Shown here piece after piece: positions 17,780 through 26,433 of a DNA stretch of 64,000 nucleotides. Origin of the DNA: Yoonia sp. I 8.24 (GTDB taxonomy: Bacteria > Pseudomonadota > Alphaproteobacteria > Rhodobacterales > Rhodobacteraceae); contig NZ_JACXGQ010000002.1 of assembly GCF_022096995.1 (NCBI RefSeq), positions 1-64,000 of the forward strand, in the 5' to 3' direction. The notes beneath the pieces were generated by a model. It searched no databases. It was not told the DNA's origin and was given only the letters and a program-made list of their open reading frames with translations. The position numbers were made by a program, and so were the translations under genes. Position 1 is the stretch's first letter. Each line of letters begins with the position of its first letter.

Positions 17780-18645
17780 TGGTTTGCTCCGATCTCAGCA
17801 GCTTGTCTAGTTAGGTCAGGATTGTTTGGAGCAGCATCGACGGTAGTGACCGTTGGCGCATCGACCTCTTCGGCTAGACGACCACAATAGTCAAAAAGTG
17901 AAACTCTCATCGGACGGATCGTCGCAACCAAGTCATCACCAATCAAATCCAGCTCAGTTCGAATGATTGGATCCCCGAGCGCAGTCTGCAGTTGAAATCC
18001 TACCCCACGAGAAACTGTTATCGGCGTGGTATCAGACCCATCGGTCCATTTTACTCCTTCAAATACACCATTTTCATTCAATTCTTCGCTCCACTTAATC
18101 CAATGGATTCCTCCATCGGGGCATTCAACACGCATTTTTAGCAACGCCAAACCTGTGGTGATCCTTGCTTCAAGAATGCCTTGATATGCATCATGGCGTG
18201 CCTTCAGTATCGGAAACTCCTGTTCAATTTTTAAAGATTCAGCAGTTCGCCTATAGCGATCTTGCACTTCATCAAGTCCGTAAACATTAGTTGCATACGC
18301 TCCACCAAGAATGAGGAAGAACAGTAAGAACGCAGCACCAGTAATCTGTACCGGCAGTTCAAAACTGCCAATTTTTAGGTTCCCTGCTCCAGTAGCATCA
18401 AACGGAATAAGCGATGTAATGAGAGAAGTTATCCCTGCCAAGAGAAGAAGGAGTCCAAACCAATAGAAGACAGTGTAACTCGCCAAGTGTAGTGCTAGGT
18501 CTCCATCGCTGCGGACCCAGAACGGCAACAAAGGAGCCAGCATTACCGTTCCACCGACTAAGATCAATATCGAACCAACAAGGATGCCAGCCCGGCTCAT
18601 GATATGTCCTGGAGGGGATGGAATGGGATCAGGGATATCATTCAT
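17776..18645 (-). CDS. Three-TM membrane protein of the SGNH/protease module
   Basis: 289 residues. Three hydrophobic segments lie at about residues 19-44 (ILVGSILILVGGTVMLAPLL), 53-80 (FYWFGLLLLLAGITSLITSL) and 98-120 (ITGAAFLLFFLILGGAYATN). A soluble region of about 165 residues follows, starting with a coiled-coil-like YRRTAESLKIEQEFPILKA. The gene overlaps the SGNH hydrolase stop by one base and its own stop overlaps the exported protein gene by four. It may anchor the complex in the membrane. No family recognised. Confidence 0.7.
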   Translation of the reverse strand: MNDIPDPIPSPPGHIMSRAGILVGSILILVGGTVMLAPLLPFWVRSDGDLALHLASYTVFYWFGLLLLLAGITSLITSLIPFDATGAGNLKIGSFELPVQITGAAFLLFFLILGGAYATNVYGLDEVQDRYRRTAESLKIEQEFPILKARHDAYQGILEARITTGLALLKMRVECPDGGIHWIKWSEELNENGVFEGVKWTDGSDTTPITVSRGVGFQLQTALGDPIIRTELDLIGDDLVATIRPMRVSLFDYCGRLAEEVDAPTVTTVDAAPNNPDLTRQAAEIGANQ

Positions 18646-19688
18646 TAGGAAACGCCCTCAGTGCCAATGACCTCTTTCAACTTTGCCTCGAAACGTCTTC
18701 CTACTTCGGAAAACCCCTTTGAGGTGCCGTGAATTTCATCGTTCCAATCGGTGACTCTTGGCATAGCACCCCTACAATCGACCACGTGAATGTTTTTTTG
18801 CCCCGGTGTATCTCTCAATCCTTCAAGCATACTGTAAAGTCGGTCAATCAATACGATAATGATTTTTCTACGTTGCTGGGGATCCGCTATAGCTTTTTGC
18901 TGAAAGGCTCGGCCAAGCCATTGGTCGCGCTTCGCGTAAACGGGGTTACGGATGTCCTCCGGTCCTGCAGGGTAAGGAAACGCATAGTCGTATCCGTGGA
19001 TTAGAATAGGCAGTCGCTCTAGACCCGGCTCAGAGTGCACGGTCTCGATTACCTTTCTATACTTACTCTCGAGCGCCTCAATACGTTCGTGCAATGCCTC
19101 TTTGTCTATATGGCCTTCGATGTCATCGCGATCGCCGTTATATGGCCTTAGCAGGCTAGCCAACATGGAGTCACCACTCACTGGGTCTTCACCTAACACG
19201 TCGTTTCCAGCACCTGAAAACAAAAAGGCTCTTACCTGTTTTCGGTGTTTTCGCAAGCCTAGCAAGAATTCAAAACCACGAGGTTTGATCGGACCAGATG
19301 TCATTTCTTCCAAGGTCGCTCCGGCTGAGCCGAGCGACCAAATGTTATAGTTTGGTAACAGTTTGTCTATTGTTTCTTCGATCAAGATCGGAAATTGAAA
19401 CCAACTATCCCCTTCGGATACAACCACTGCACGCTCTGGATGTGACTTTGCAACGCTGAAGAAAAGAGACCGCCTCCTAAATCTCGCAAGGCCATTTCCA
19501 ATTGACATGGCGCTCTCTAGCTCTTCATCGGCCGCTGTCATTTCCACAGTGAGAGGATTTACGTTCACTTCAAAGTCTAGGGCTCCATTGACAGATATTA
19601 ATTCTACATATGGAGCTATCTCCGCGTCGGAAGTTTGTGGATTCCGGATCATCTCAAGGAAGCGGTCATAAGAAATTTTCTCAGTCAT
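18645..19688 (-). CDS. SGNH/GDSL-family hydrolase
   Basis: 347 residues. The SGNH blocks are complete: block I VVVSEGDSWFQFP (nucleophile Ser95), the conserved Gly in WSLGSAGAT (around 120), block III FLFSGAGNDVLG (Asn162), and block V WNDEIHGT (Asp317 and His320). No signal peptide is visible, so it is probably cytoplasmic although the following two gene products are membrane-bound and exported. Such enzymes cleave esters of lipids, sugars or acyl groups. The first ~70 residues form an extra helical domain. It is the first gene of the three-gene operon and divergent from the trypsin-like protease at 19760, with 71 bases between. Confidence 0.85.
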   Translation of the reverse strand: MTEKISYDRFLEMIRNPQTSDAEIAPYVELISVNGALDFEVNVNPLTVEMTAADEELESAMSIGNGLARFRRRSLFFSVAKSHPERAVVVSEGDSWFQFPILIEETIDKLLPNYNIWSLGSAGATLEEMTSGPIKPRGFEFLLGLRKHRKQVRAFLFSGAGNDVLGEDPVSGDSMLASLLRPYNGDRDDIEGHIDKEALHERIEALESKYRKVIETVHSEPGLERLPILIHGYDYAFPYPAGPEDIRNPVYAKRDQWLGRAFQQKAIADPQQRRKIIIVLIDRLYSMLEGLRDTPGQKNIHVVDCRGAMPRVTDWNDEIHGTSKGFSEVGRRFEAKLKEVIGTEGVS

Positions 19689-19759
19689 AAAATAACTCCA
19701 AATATCGCAAATAAAATCAAGTGTAGCAGTAGTGTCATTTCGCGTCTAAGTTTAAATTT

Positions 19760-20827
19760 ATGGGACGAACAATGTCTATTCCTGAGCTTAAACGAATGGC
19801 AGGTGCAGCAGAGCGCCTCGACAGCCACCTTGGTCGCATACGAACGACTGAGAGCTCAATCATGGCAGTAGCTCGTCGGATAAGCGGCGAACCGACACGC
19901 TATGGGTCTGTTCAAACAGCTTCGTATCGCCCTAGAGACTTGGTTTTTGAACGACTTATTGGGCCGACAGATGACATCTTGTCGATTGAGTTTTTGGAGC
20001 AAGGACTTTTAGCAAAGCGCGCTGTTGGAAGGATTTGGAATGGTGCAGACGACTATGCAACTGGGTTTCATGTTGGCTTGGGTATAGTCATGACAGCTGC
20101 ACACGCTTTGCCATCAGATGTGACTGCAAGTGATCGTGTCTTCCAGCTTGATGCCGAAGAGCACACGTTGGGGCCTTCTTCAAAGATTAGGGACTACGCG
20201 TTCGTACCCCAACGATTTTTTTATGTTAACAATGAGTACGACTTAGCACTATGCGCGGTGGAAGATTTCACCGGCACAGCGCCAGATATCAATAGTTTTG
20301 GGTGGCATGTTTTATCCCAAAAGGATGAGGTGATTGATCCAGGTCATCCCGTGAGTGTTATTCACCATCCAGACGGTCGAGCGAAATCGGTGACAGTCCA
20401 CAATAGTCACTTCATTCAAGTCAGCGAAACAAAGAAACTCGAACGTTTTTGTTGGTACACTGGCGACACAGAGCGCGGCAGCTCCGGTGCACCAGTTTTT
20501 GATCCGCGTTGGCAAGTTGTAGCGCTACATCACTCGGGCGTCCCAGCACGAAGTCTTGATGGCTTCATTCTTGGCTCAAATGGATCGCCGGTTTTGGTGC
20601 GTGGTCAACCAACAAAAGTGATTTCCGACTTAATTGACTTAGATGGGGTCGCTTTCGAAGCCAATGAAGGAATTAGAGCATCGCGGATTGCTCGGCACCT
20701 ATCTGGCGTGGAGATGGCTAACCAGCAATCACAAAGTCTCTTAGAAAAACTACTCGCGCTGTGGTCGCAACCAGGTGCGCAGCGTATCGCTCAATCTGCT
20801 GCCGAGTCTGGTGCGAGAATCGCCTGA
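19760..20827 (+). CDS. Trypsin-like serine protease (V8/HtrA-type)
   Basis: 355 residues. The triad is His115 (VMTAAHALPSD), Asp161 (NNEYDLALCAVED) and Ser242 (TERGSSGAPVFD), the arrangement of bacterial trypsin-like proteases. There is no signal peptide or membrane helix, so it should act in the cytoplasm. The N-terminal ~85 residues and the C-terminal ~60 residues (ending in LLEKLLALWSQPGAQRIAQS) are helical and may bind partners. A second possible start at 19772 has GGGA upstream. Cytosolic trypsin-like proteases are frequent in bacterial conflict systems, and together with the divergent SGNH hydrolase operon it may be part of one. Confidence 0.85.
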   Translation: MGRTMSIPELKRMAGAAERLDSHLGRIRTTESSIMAVARRISGEPTRYGSVQTASYRPRDLVFERLIGPTDDILSIEFLEQGLLAKRAVGRIWNGADDYATGFHVGLGIVMTAAHALPSDVTASDRVFQLDAEEHTLGPSSKIRDYAFVPQRFFYVNNEYDLALCAVEDFTGTAPDINSFGWHVLSQKDEVIDPGHPVSVIHHPDGRAKSVTVHNSHFIQVSETKKLERFCWYTGDTERGSSGAPVFDPRWQVVALHHSGVPARSLDGFILGSNGSPVLVRGQPTKVISDLIDLDGVAFEANEGIRASRIARHLSGVEMANQQSQSLLEKLLALWSQPGAQRIAQSAAESGARIA

Positions 20828-20970
20828 TTCCTTTCGACGAACCATACTCATGTACCCGCGCGCGGGGCAGGCACTGTCATGAAAGAAGAGGAAGAAGAAC
20901 TACCGCCTCTCGCGGCCACATAGGCTTCCCTTGATCACATCGATCTCGCCCTGAAGATGCGATCCACTGT

Positions 20971-21534
20971 ATGCGATTGATGTTTCATGGCGGGCATAAC
21001 GTCCTTTTGACGATGGTGTCCCCCGAAGCCGAGCCATTCGAACATGCGGAGGAGCGGCGGGTCATGTACGTCGCAATGACGCGGGCACGTAAAACGCTGA
21101 CCATAATGGGCTCAGCGGCAAAGCCATCTGTCTTTGTCGAAGAGCTTATGGAAGACGCTGAATACGGCTTGCTGACGACGGATATCGAAACGGCGAAAGT
21201 TCAGACTTGCGGCGAATGTCAGGGACATCTTCAGCCAATCCCCAAGCGCGAGGGTAGCACATTCTATCGGTGTGAGCACGTTCAGCTTTGTGGGAATATG
21301 ATGCCATGTTGTCCTGGTTGCGGCGTCGGCTTTCCGGTGCGGAGCAAAGGAAAGGTTTGCGCGCATCTCAAAAATGGGGGAGCGATATATCAGGCGTTTG
21401 CCCGTCACGGGAATGACCTCGCGATTCAGGCTGATGTTGTCATGACCCGTTATCGGACGTCCGATGCTACACTATTCTGGCTGACAATCATCCTTTGCGC
21501 TTCCTACAAAAAAGGGCAAGCTAGAGAGAGTTAG
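20971..21534 (+). pseudogene. UvrD/HelD-like helicase, C-terminal remnant with zinc ribbons
   Basis: 187 codons that start inside a superfamily I helicase. EPFEHAEERRVMYVAMTRAR is helicase motif VI with the Arg finger, followed by the usual KTLTIMGS. After it come two zinc-ribbon-like parts (CGECQGHLQP...CEHVQLCG and CCPGCGVGFPV) as in helicases with topoisomerase-type zinc fingers. Motifs I to V are missing upstream: the 140 bases between the protease stop and this frame contain no helicase sequence in any frame. The final 45 residues are unrelated. It is a broken gene, a trace of an earlier occupant of the island. Confidence 0.75.
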
Positions 21535-21552
21535 AGATACTTTTTTGAGAGA

Positions 21553-22950
21553 ATGTATGGAATGTTGCTTCCAGAATTTCCGCCCCACATGTTTGAGCGT
21601 CTGCCAGATGAAACTTTCCACTATGGTGATTTTCCTGATCTAAGCGCAGGTGTCGGATATTTCCAAGATCTCATGGGCATGGAAAACTGGAAAGAACGCC
21701 GCGAAGCTGCCGCGTGGCGGTTCTATCGTTCGTTGGTCGGTGAGCAAGAAGATCCGAGCAGCGAAGGCAGGTTCTACGGCCTTAAAGACCTATTCGGCTG
21801 GTACTTGTTTCTCGGTGAGTCTTTCACTGACCACCCTCAAAATTATGAAGTCTTCTATGGCTGCCGTGTAGTACCTGTATTTGCCGCGATAGGACGGAAT
21901 CTAGCACTCGTCTCTCAAATCGAAGGCTTCGAAGAGCGTGCTCGGGACTTGATCGGACCTGGCAGGTCTCAACCCAATGGGGGCCTCTTTGAGATGTTAG
22001 TTGCACTGGCCTATGCCCGCGACGGTGCGAAAGTTGCCTTTAAACCTGAAGAGCCCGGGCGTGCGAAGGCCTATGACTTGGACGTTGAAGTAGATGGGAC
22101 GTCCTGGGCTGTTGAATGCAAACGACTCGAAGGCGGTGACTATGTCGAAAGCGAACGTGCGCGAAAAAGAGAGCTTTGGAGTCCCGCCGCTCGGCTCATT
22201 GTACCCTCAGGACGTAGCATATATGCAAACGTCGATTTTTCGGTCGAACTCGGCGATGTCCCTGATGACTACCTGTTCCAGAACGTAGTTGAGTTCCTGC
22301 GCTCTGGTAAAGATTCAAGTCGATGGTCCGATGACTACGCTTCGGGTGTCATCGGGGATCTTGATCTAGAACCCTTGCAGACGGCCCTCGAAGATGGCTA
22401 CCTCCTCTACCCTGGCCCAATATACAACAAGCTGTTGACCGGCACTTATATTCGCTACGATGAGCTGAACACACTCCAGAAAGTAAAATACGCTGAGAAT
22501 CCTCACTTCATCGACGAGGTTGACCAAGCTATAGTTCTACGTACTCGAAGTCTGTCTGAAGGTGCTATCGAGAAGAAGGCCCGCGACTTCAAACGCAAGC
22601 TTGTTGAAGCAAGCCGGCAATTGCCAGTTGATCGCCCAGGTGTCATACACATTGGCTTAGAGGCTCTGGGCGACGACCTTATTGAACATCGCCGCTACGA
22701 AAAGATCATGAATACGATCAATGACTTCGATCCTAAAGGGAAGCCTTTGTCATTTATCTACTGGCACTACTTCGCCCCAGAAGCTTCGCCAGAGGCAACT
22801 TGGGCGTTTGACGAGACTTGTCAATGGCGAGGCATCAGGAGCGACAAGCGGCCTCTTTCACTAACAAGCCTCATTATACCTCAGCAATCAGAAGGTCGAG
22901 ACGGCGCGCACTGGGACGGCGTTCCAAACGAGACCTTTCGAGCCCCATGA
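21553..22950 (+). CDS. Predicted PD-(D/E)XK-type nuclease, defence-associated
   Basis: 465 residues, no named family recognised. The centre has the pattern of a restriction-endonuclease-like fold: Glu147 in the helix GGLFEMLVALAYARDG, Asp175/Asp177 in AYDLDVEVDG, and Glu188-x-Lys190 in TSWAVECKRL, spaced as usual for PD-(D/E)XK enzymes. The regions before and after are mostly helical with a long acidic linker. It starts 19 bases after the helicase remnant and ends 61 bases before the DAC protein in the same direction, so the two may form one operon. Its targets (phage DNA, own DNA or RNA) cannot be told. Confidence 0.6.
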   Translation: MYGMLLPEFPPHMFERLPDETFHYGDFPDLSAGVGYFQDLMGMENWKERREAAAWRFYRSLVGEQEDPSSEGRFYGLKDLFGWYLFLGESFTDHPQNYEVFYGCRVVPVFAAIGRNLALVSQIEGFEERARDLIGPGRSQPNGGLFEMLVALAYARDGAKVAFKPEEPGRAKAYDLDVEVDGTSWAVECKRLEGGDYVESERARKRELWSPAARLIVPSGRSIYANVDFSVELGDVPDDYLFQNVVEFLRSGKDSSRWSDDYASGVIGDLDLEPLQTALEDGYLLYPGPIYNKLLTGTYIRYDELNTLQKVKYAENPHFIDEVDQAIVLRTRSLSEGAIEKKARDFKRKLVEASRQLPVDRPGVIHIGLEALGDDLIEHRRYEKIMNTINDFDPKGKPLSFIYWHYFAPEASPEATWAFDETCQWRGIRSDKRPLSLTSLIIPQQSEGRDGAHWDGVPNETFRAP

Positions 22951-23011
22951 GAGGCGAGCTTGCCGCCTACTAGTTGCTCGAGACGAAACAGAACAAGAGG
23001 AATGCGTTAAG

Positions 23012-24301
23012 TTGGCAATAAGAAAGAGAAAGGCTTCATCGTTGCCCAAAATGATGACCGAAGAGCTCTTAAGAGAAATCGCAGACAAGTATCTTCTACC
23101 ATTGTTCTCTGGTGCGTCGGTGGATGACATTTCTGATAGTTCAAGCTCATCTGAAGCGACCGTAGCTTATCTCGATCCCCAAACGATCGGGTTCAAGGTA
23201 AACAAGTCTGATACCTATCGGTTGAAATTTCGGCGAGATCAGCCTTTCGCGCAAAAGCAAGACCCGGCAAGGGAACTGAGGGTCGTGGAAGCCTTTACCA
23301 GTATTCTTGCCGCAATGAACGACGAACTGAAGGGCAAATTAAGAAACGATCTACTTTCGACATTTCAAAGAAGGGTCGTTGCAAGAGCAGTCTCCGATCT
23401 TGCCCACGAACAGCAGGTACTTATTCTGCTTGATCAAATGGCAAGTTGGGCAGAGCGCCTCTATGAAGGAGTTCCTGTTACGAGCGCGGTTGGTTTTGAC
23501 CCCATCGGACCAAATGGTACGGGGGAGAAGTTTGGGGCTTTCGGATCGCATGACTTTGGGGCAGTTCTGTCAAACGGGTACAACAGCTTACTGGCTTTCG
23601 ACGCGGGATTAGGGTTTATTGACCATCTTGTCTTGCAGTCTGGCGGGTTTTCCGCACGTGCGAGTCCTTGGATGCAAGCACCAATCGCTTGTTGGACTGC
23701 TGGCGAGGGTCGGGTCGGAATTGCCCTAAATACGCAGGGAGAAATTCTAGTTTTTCGCGATGGTCAACTACTTTTTGCGAGAAGAAATGGAAGCTGGCAC
23801 TTCCTGACGCACAGTCCAATTTTGGGGCAAATGGTTGTTCCCCGCGACCCAATAATTCGTGGGGCTGTCTACGAGTCTGCACTTGATGCATCCTTCGAAA
23901 GAAGGGGCGCATGTATTGGCATCGTAGGCTCTAGCCAAAGCGAAAAATGGCAATCTTTGGTTTCATCAGCAGACAGAATTAGCCTCAAGAGCTCCGAGAG
24001 GGCTAGAGCGCTCTGGGGCGTAATTCGAGGAAGAAATTTCCAAGATTTAGAACGCACGCTCCGGCTAGAGTTGATCTCAATTGATGGCGCAACTGTAATC
24101 AACCATAAAGGTGAAATTCTCGCAGTTGGGGCAATCGTTCAGATTAGCAACAGTGGGACTGGGGGTGGGCGAACGGCGGCAGCACAAGAACTGGCGAAAG
24201 TAGGTTTGGGGATTAAAATATCACAAGACGGCAGCATTTCTGGTTACCGCCCGAAATCAGCCAAGAGCTCGAAAGTGTCAGTGGCATTTAGCCTAATGTG
24301 A
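23012..24301 (+). CDS. Diadenylate-cyclase-like (DisA_N/DAC) protein with N-terminal sensor region
   Basis: 429 residues from a TTG with AAGAGGAA upstream (an ATG at 23051 is the alternative). The C-terminal ~145 residues fit the DAC domain: VYESALDASFERRGACIGIV (291-296 region), then LISIDGATVINHKGEIL with the DGA motif at 358-360, and GGGRTAAAQELAKVGLGIKI at 384-403 where canonical DisA/CdaA proteins have GTRHRAA. The third DAC motif RHR is thus replaced by GRT. The first ~280 residues, including a beta-rich part GRVGIALNTQGEILVFRDGQ, likely form a sensor of the kind found fused to DAC domains in conflict systems. DAC enzymes make c-di-AMP from two ATP; whether this one does is open. A 2TM-beta effector gene lies convergent 68 bases downstream. 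Confidence 0.75.
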   Translation: MAIRKRKASSLPKMMTEELLREIADKYLLPLFSGASVDDISDSSSSSEATVAYLDPQTIGFKVNKSDTYRLKFRRDQPFAQKQDPARELRVVEAFTSILAAMNDELKGKLRNDLLSTFQRRVVARAVSDLAHEQQVLILLDQMASWAERLYEGVPVTSAVGFDPIGPNGTGEKFGAFGSHDFGAVLSNGYNSLLAFDAGLGFIDHLVLQSGGFSARASPWMQAPIACWTAGEGRVGIALNTQGEILVFRDGQLLFARRNGSWHFLTHSPILGQMVVPRDPIIRGAVYESALDASFERRGACIGIVGSSQSEKWQSLVSSADRISLKSSERARALWGVIRGRNFQDLERTLRLELISIDGATVINHKGEILAVGAIVQISNSGTGGGRTAAAQELAKVGLGIKISQDGSISGYRPKSAKSSKVSVAFSLM

Positions 24302-24369
24302 ACACAGTGATTTCAAAAATTCCCGCAGCCTGCCATCGGATCCACAGCGCCCAACGGCTAATATGGCAA

Positions 24370-25101
24370 TCATCTCTTGCGCTTTAGAACAATCAGGCCC
24401 GCAGCGTTCAGACCGCGATGCCAGGAACGGTTTTGCCAAAATTCACCCGCCAGCTCACTCCCATCTTCGTTGAGATTTAGTTTCGCTGCACCGAGATAAC
24501 TCTGTTCATCTGTGATGGCTAGGCGGGCACCATTCTTGCTCTTATTCTTGACCTCAAAGACCCAGGCCATGGACTTTGTCCCGTTCTCAGCCTTGAAAAA
24601 TTCAACTGAAACAGTTTTCGACACTAGTAGTGGGGTAGAATCGTTTGGAAAGAACTCTACGTCGGTCCTGAACCAAGATTGCTTTATAGTCACATCAAAA
24701 CTCAGCTCACAAAGGTCGGGAAGTGATTCGTCGTCGAACACATCAAAGACATCCCCTCTATTCAGGGCTGCATCCTTAGTTTTCTCAACGATTGGCCAAT
24801 TGGATTGTAGCTCAGCTGTCCAATCACCATTGAGATCGTAAAATAGGGCTTTGCTAAGTTTAGTTTTCAAATAAGGAATCTTCCAAACTAGCCGCCAGCC
24901 TTGTGAAATCACAAATAGAGAGACAACTCCGGACACTATCGAGGCGATGAGCCTTGTTGTCTTAACCCCATCGATTACAGGTCCAATCGACGGAAAGGTC
25001 TCACTCAGCCAGTTTATGGCGAGTTCTGCGAACGGTACCAGCGCCAAGGCGAGATACACCGCCAACGTGACCCAGAACGTAAGTGGAACAAACTTTGCCA
25101 A
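24370..25101 (-). CDS. 2TM-beta-barrel effector (Cap15-like), copy A
   Basis: 243 residues from a TTG start with GAGGCGG upstream. Two membrane helices lie at about 6-30 (FWVTLAVYLALALVPFAELA) and 49-72 (RLIASIVSGVVSLFVISQGW). Then a basic linker leads to FYDLNGDWTAELQSNW (D89-W94), the start of a beta-rich domain of about 155 residues, as in Cap15, the STING-independent CBASS effector whose barrel binds cyclic dinucleotides and whose helices disrupt the inner membrane. The same layout and a DLNGxW motif occur in the protein at 28128-28742. It is divergent from the CD-NTase gene and convergent with the DAC gene, so it could serve either enzyme. Confidence 0.75.
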   Translation of the reverse strand: MAKFVPLTFWVTLAVYLALALVPFAELAINWLSETFPSIGPVIDGVKTTRLIASIVSGVVSLFVISQGWRLVWKIPYLKTKLSKALFYDLNGDWTAELQSNWPIVEKTKDAALNRGDVFDVFDDESLPDLCELSFDVTIKQSWFRTDVEFFPNDSTPLLVSKTVSVEFFKAENGTKSMAWVFEVKNKSKNGARLAITDEQSYLGAAKLNLNEDGSELAGEFWQNRSWHRGLNAAGLIVLKRKR

Positions 25102-25200
25102 ATTATACCGCCTCTGGTATTGATGATTCTACGAAGTTACACCATCTATATGGTAACAATGGGTCAAACCTACAAGATAGGCTGCAAAAGGGACTGTTTG

Positions 25201-26433
25201 ATGACTGCGTCTACAATGAATGCACATGCCCTTTTTGTTGGCGCGAATACGAGTGAATCGTACCATCAGGCGATCTTACTTCCAGATCGTACCCGTCGCG
25301 TTTTGTTGCAAGCCGACCGCAAGCTCAGAACCGCAATCCGTAGTGCGGCGCAAGATGCTGTGCGGTACGGAAAGCAGATGGGATTGGCCACCAATGCTTA
25401 TCGTGCAGCCAAGCAGTCACCGCCTAGTCTTGAGGTGCGTTTCTTGCTTCAGGGTGGGTTGGCCTACGACACAGCGGTCGAACCAGCCCTAATGCCGCCA
25501 CAACAAAGTGACCGCGATACTGGCGTTTACGTTAAGACATCGTTTCTCTCGCGCCAAGAACCGGGCCTTGCAGCAAAGACGTTTTTCAAACTTGTTGAAG
25601 ATGCAATAAGGCCTCTTTGCAATGCTGAAGGCTGGACCATTAAGGAAAAAAATACGTGCGTGCGGGTCGAACTGAACCAACATATGCACATCGACTTTCC
25701 GCTGTATGCTATCCCGGACGACGCCTTTGAGGCGTTGGAAAATAGTCTTCAAGATATAGCAGGTGAAACGCTCGTAACAGCTTCGTCGCGGATGATGACG
25801 CTTATGGATCGCCATCGCACTTTGCGCATCCCATCAGATCGCATCATGCTTGCCATTCGCGAAAACGGCGATGAGGGCAGTTGGATCCAGTCGGATCCTC
25901 GTTCGCTGCATGATTGGTTCGAAGAGCAGTTTAGACGATATGGCCCACAGCTTCGGCGACAGAGCCGCTACTTTAAGGGTTGGCGTGACTTTGAATTCGA
26001 GAAGGGCGGTCCGTCTTCTGTCGCGTTAATGGTATGTATCGCCAACTGCTACCGCGAGGGCTTCGTGACTGCTGACGAAGGGCGCGATGATCTCGCATTT
26101 CTCCAAGTTGCAGGGGCCCTTCCTCGCTTGCTGGATAAGCCTATTTTGAATCCAGTTCTTGATGTGCCAAGTGCACTCAACGATTGGGATGACCTTGAAC
26201 GTTCGCGCTATCAAAATGCCGCTAATGCACTTCGTGGTAGTGTCAGCGAGGCCTTAAGTGGACATTATTTGCAAGAATTGACTGTAAAACGTCTTCAGGG
26301 AGCTTTGGGTGCGCGGGTCCCCAACCGTCCTGATTTGGTGAAGGCCCACACAAAAGTGCCTGAGATTTCTGCTCCAGCGGCGATCGTATCAACCGCACCG
26401 CTCAGAACGACAGCACGCACGACATCCGGTTAA
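25201..26433 (+). CDS. CBASS CD-NTase (DncV/cGAS-like nucleotidyltransferase)
   Basis: 410 residues. The nucleotidyltransferase core is seen as FLLQGGLAYDTAVEP (Q84-G86, normally a Gly-Ser pair), PPQQSDRDTGVYV with metal-binding Asp104 and Asp106, and the third Asp165 in MHIDFPLYAIP. The rest is the helical OAS/cGAS-like lobe. The last ~30 residues are disordered and end in ARTTSG, a terminal Gly as needed for conjugation by Cap2. The ATG at 25201 has AAAGGGA upstream; the frame is open to 25120 but that part has no homologous look. It makes a cyclic di- or trinucleotide on phage infection. Cap2 starts on the last base of its stop codon. Confidence 0.88.
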   Translation: MTASTMNAHALFVGANTSESYHQAILLPDRTRRVLLQADRKLRTAIRSAAQDAVRYGKQMGLATNAYRAAKQSPPSLEVRFLLQGGLAYDTAVEPALMPPQQSDRDTGVYVKTSFLSRQEPGLAAKTFFKLVEDAIRPLCNAEGWTIKEKNTCVRVELNQHMHIDFPLYAIPDDAFEALENSLQDIAGETLVTASSRMMTLMDRHRTLRIPSDRIMLAIRENGDEGSWIQSDPRSLHDWFEEQFRRYGPQLRRQSRYFKGWRDFEFEKGGPSSVALMVCIANCYREGFVTADEGRDDLAFLQVAGALPRLLDKPILNPVLDVPSALNDWDDLERSRYQNAANALRGSVSEALSGHYLQELTVKRLQGALGARVPNRPDLVKAHTKVPEISAPAAIVSTAPLRTTARTTSG

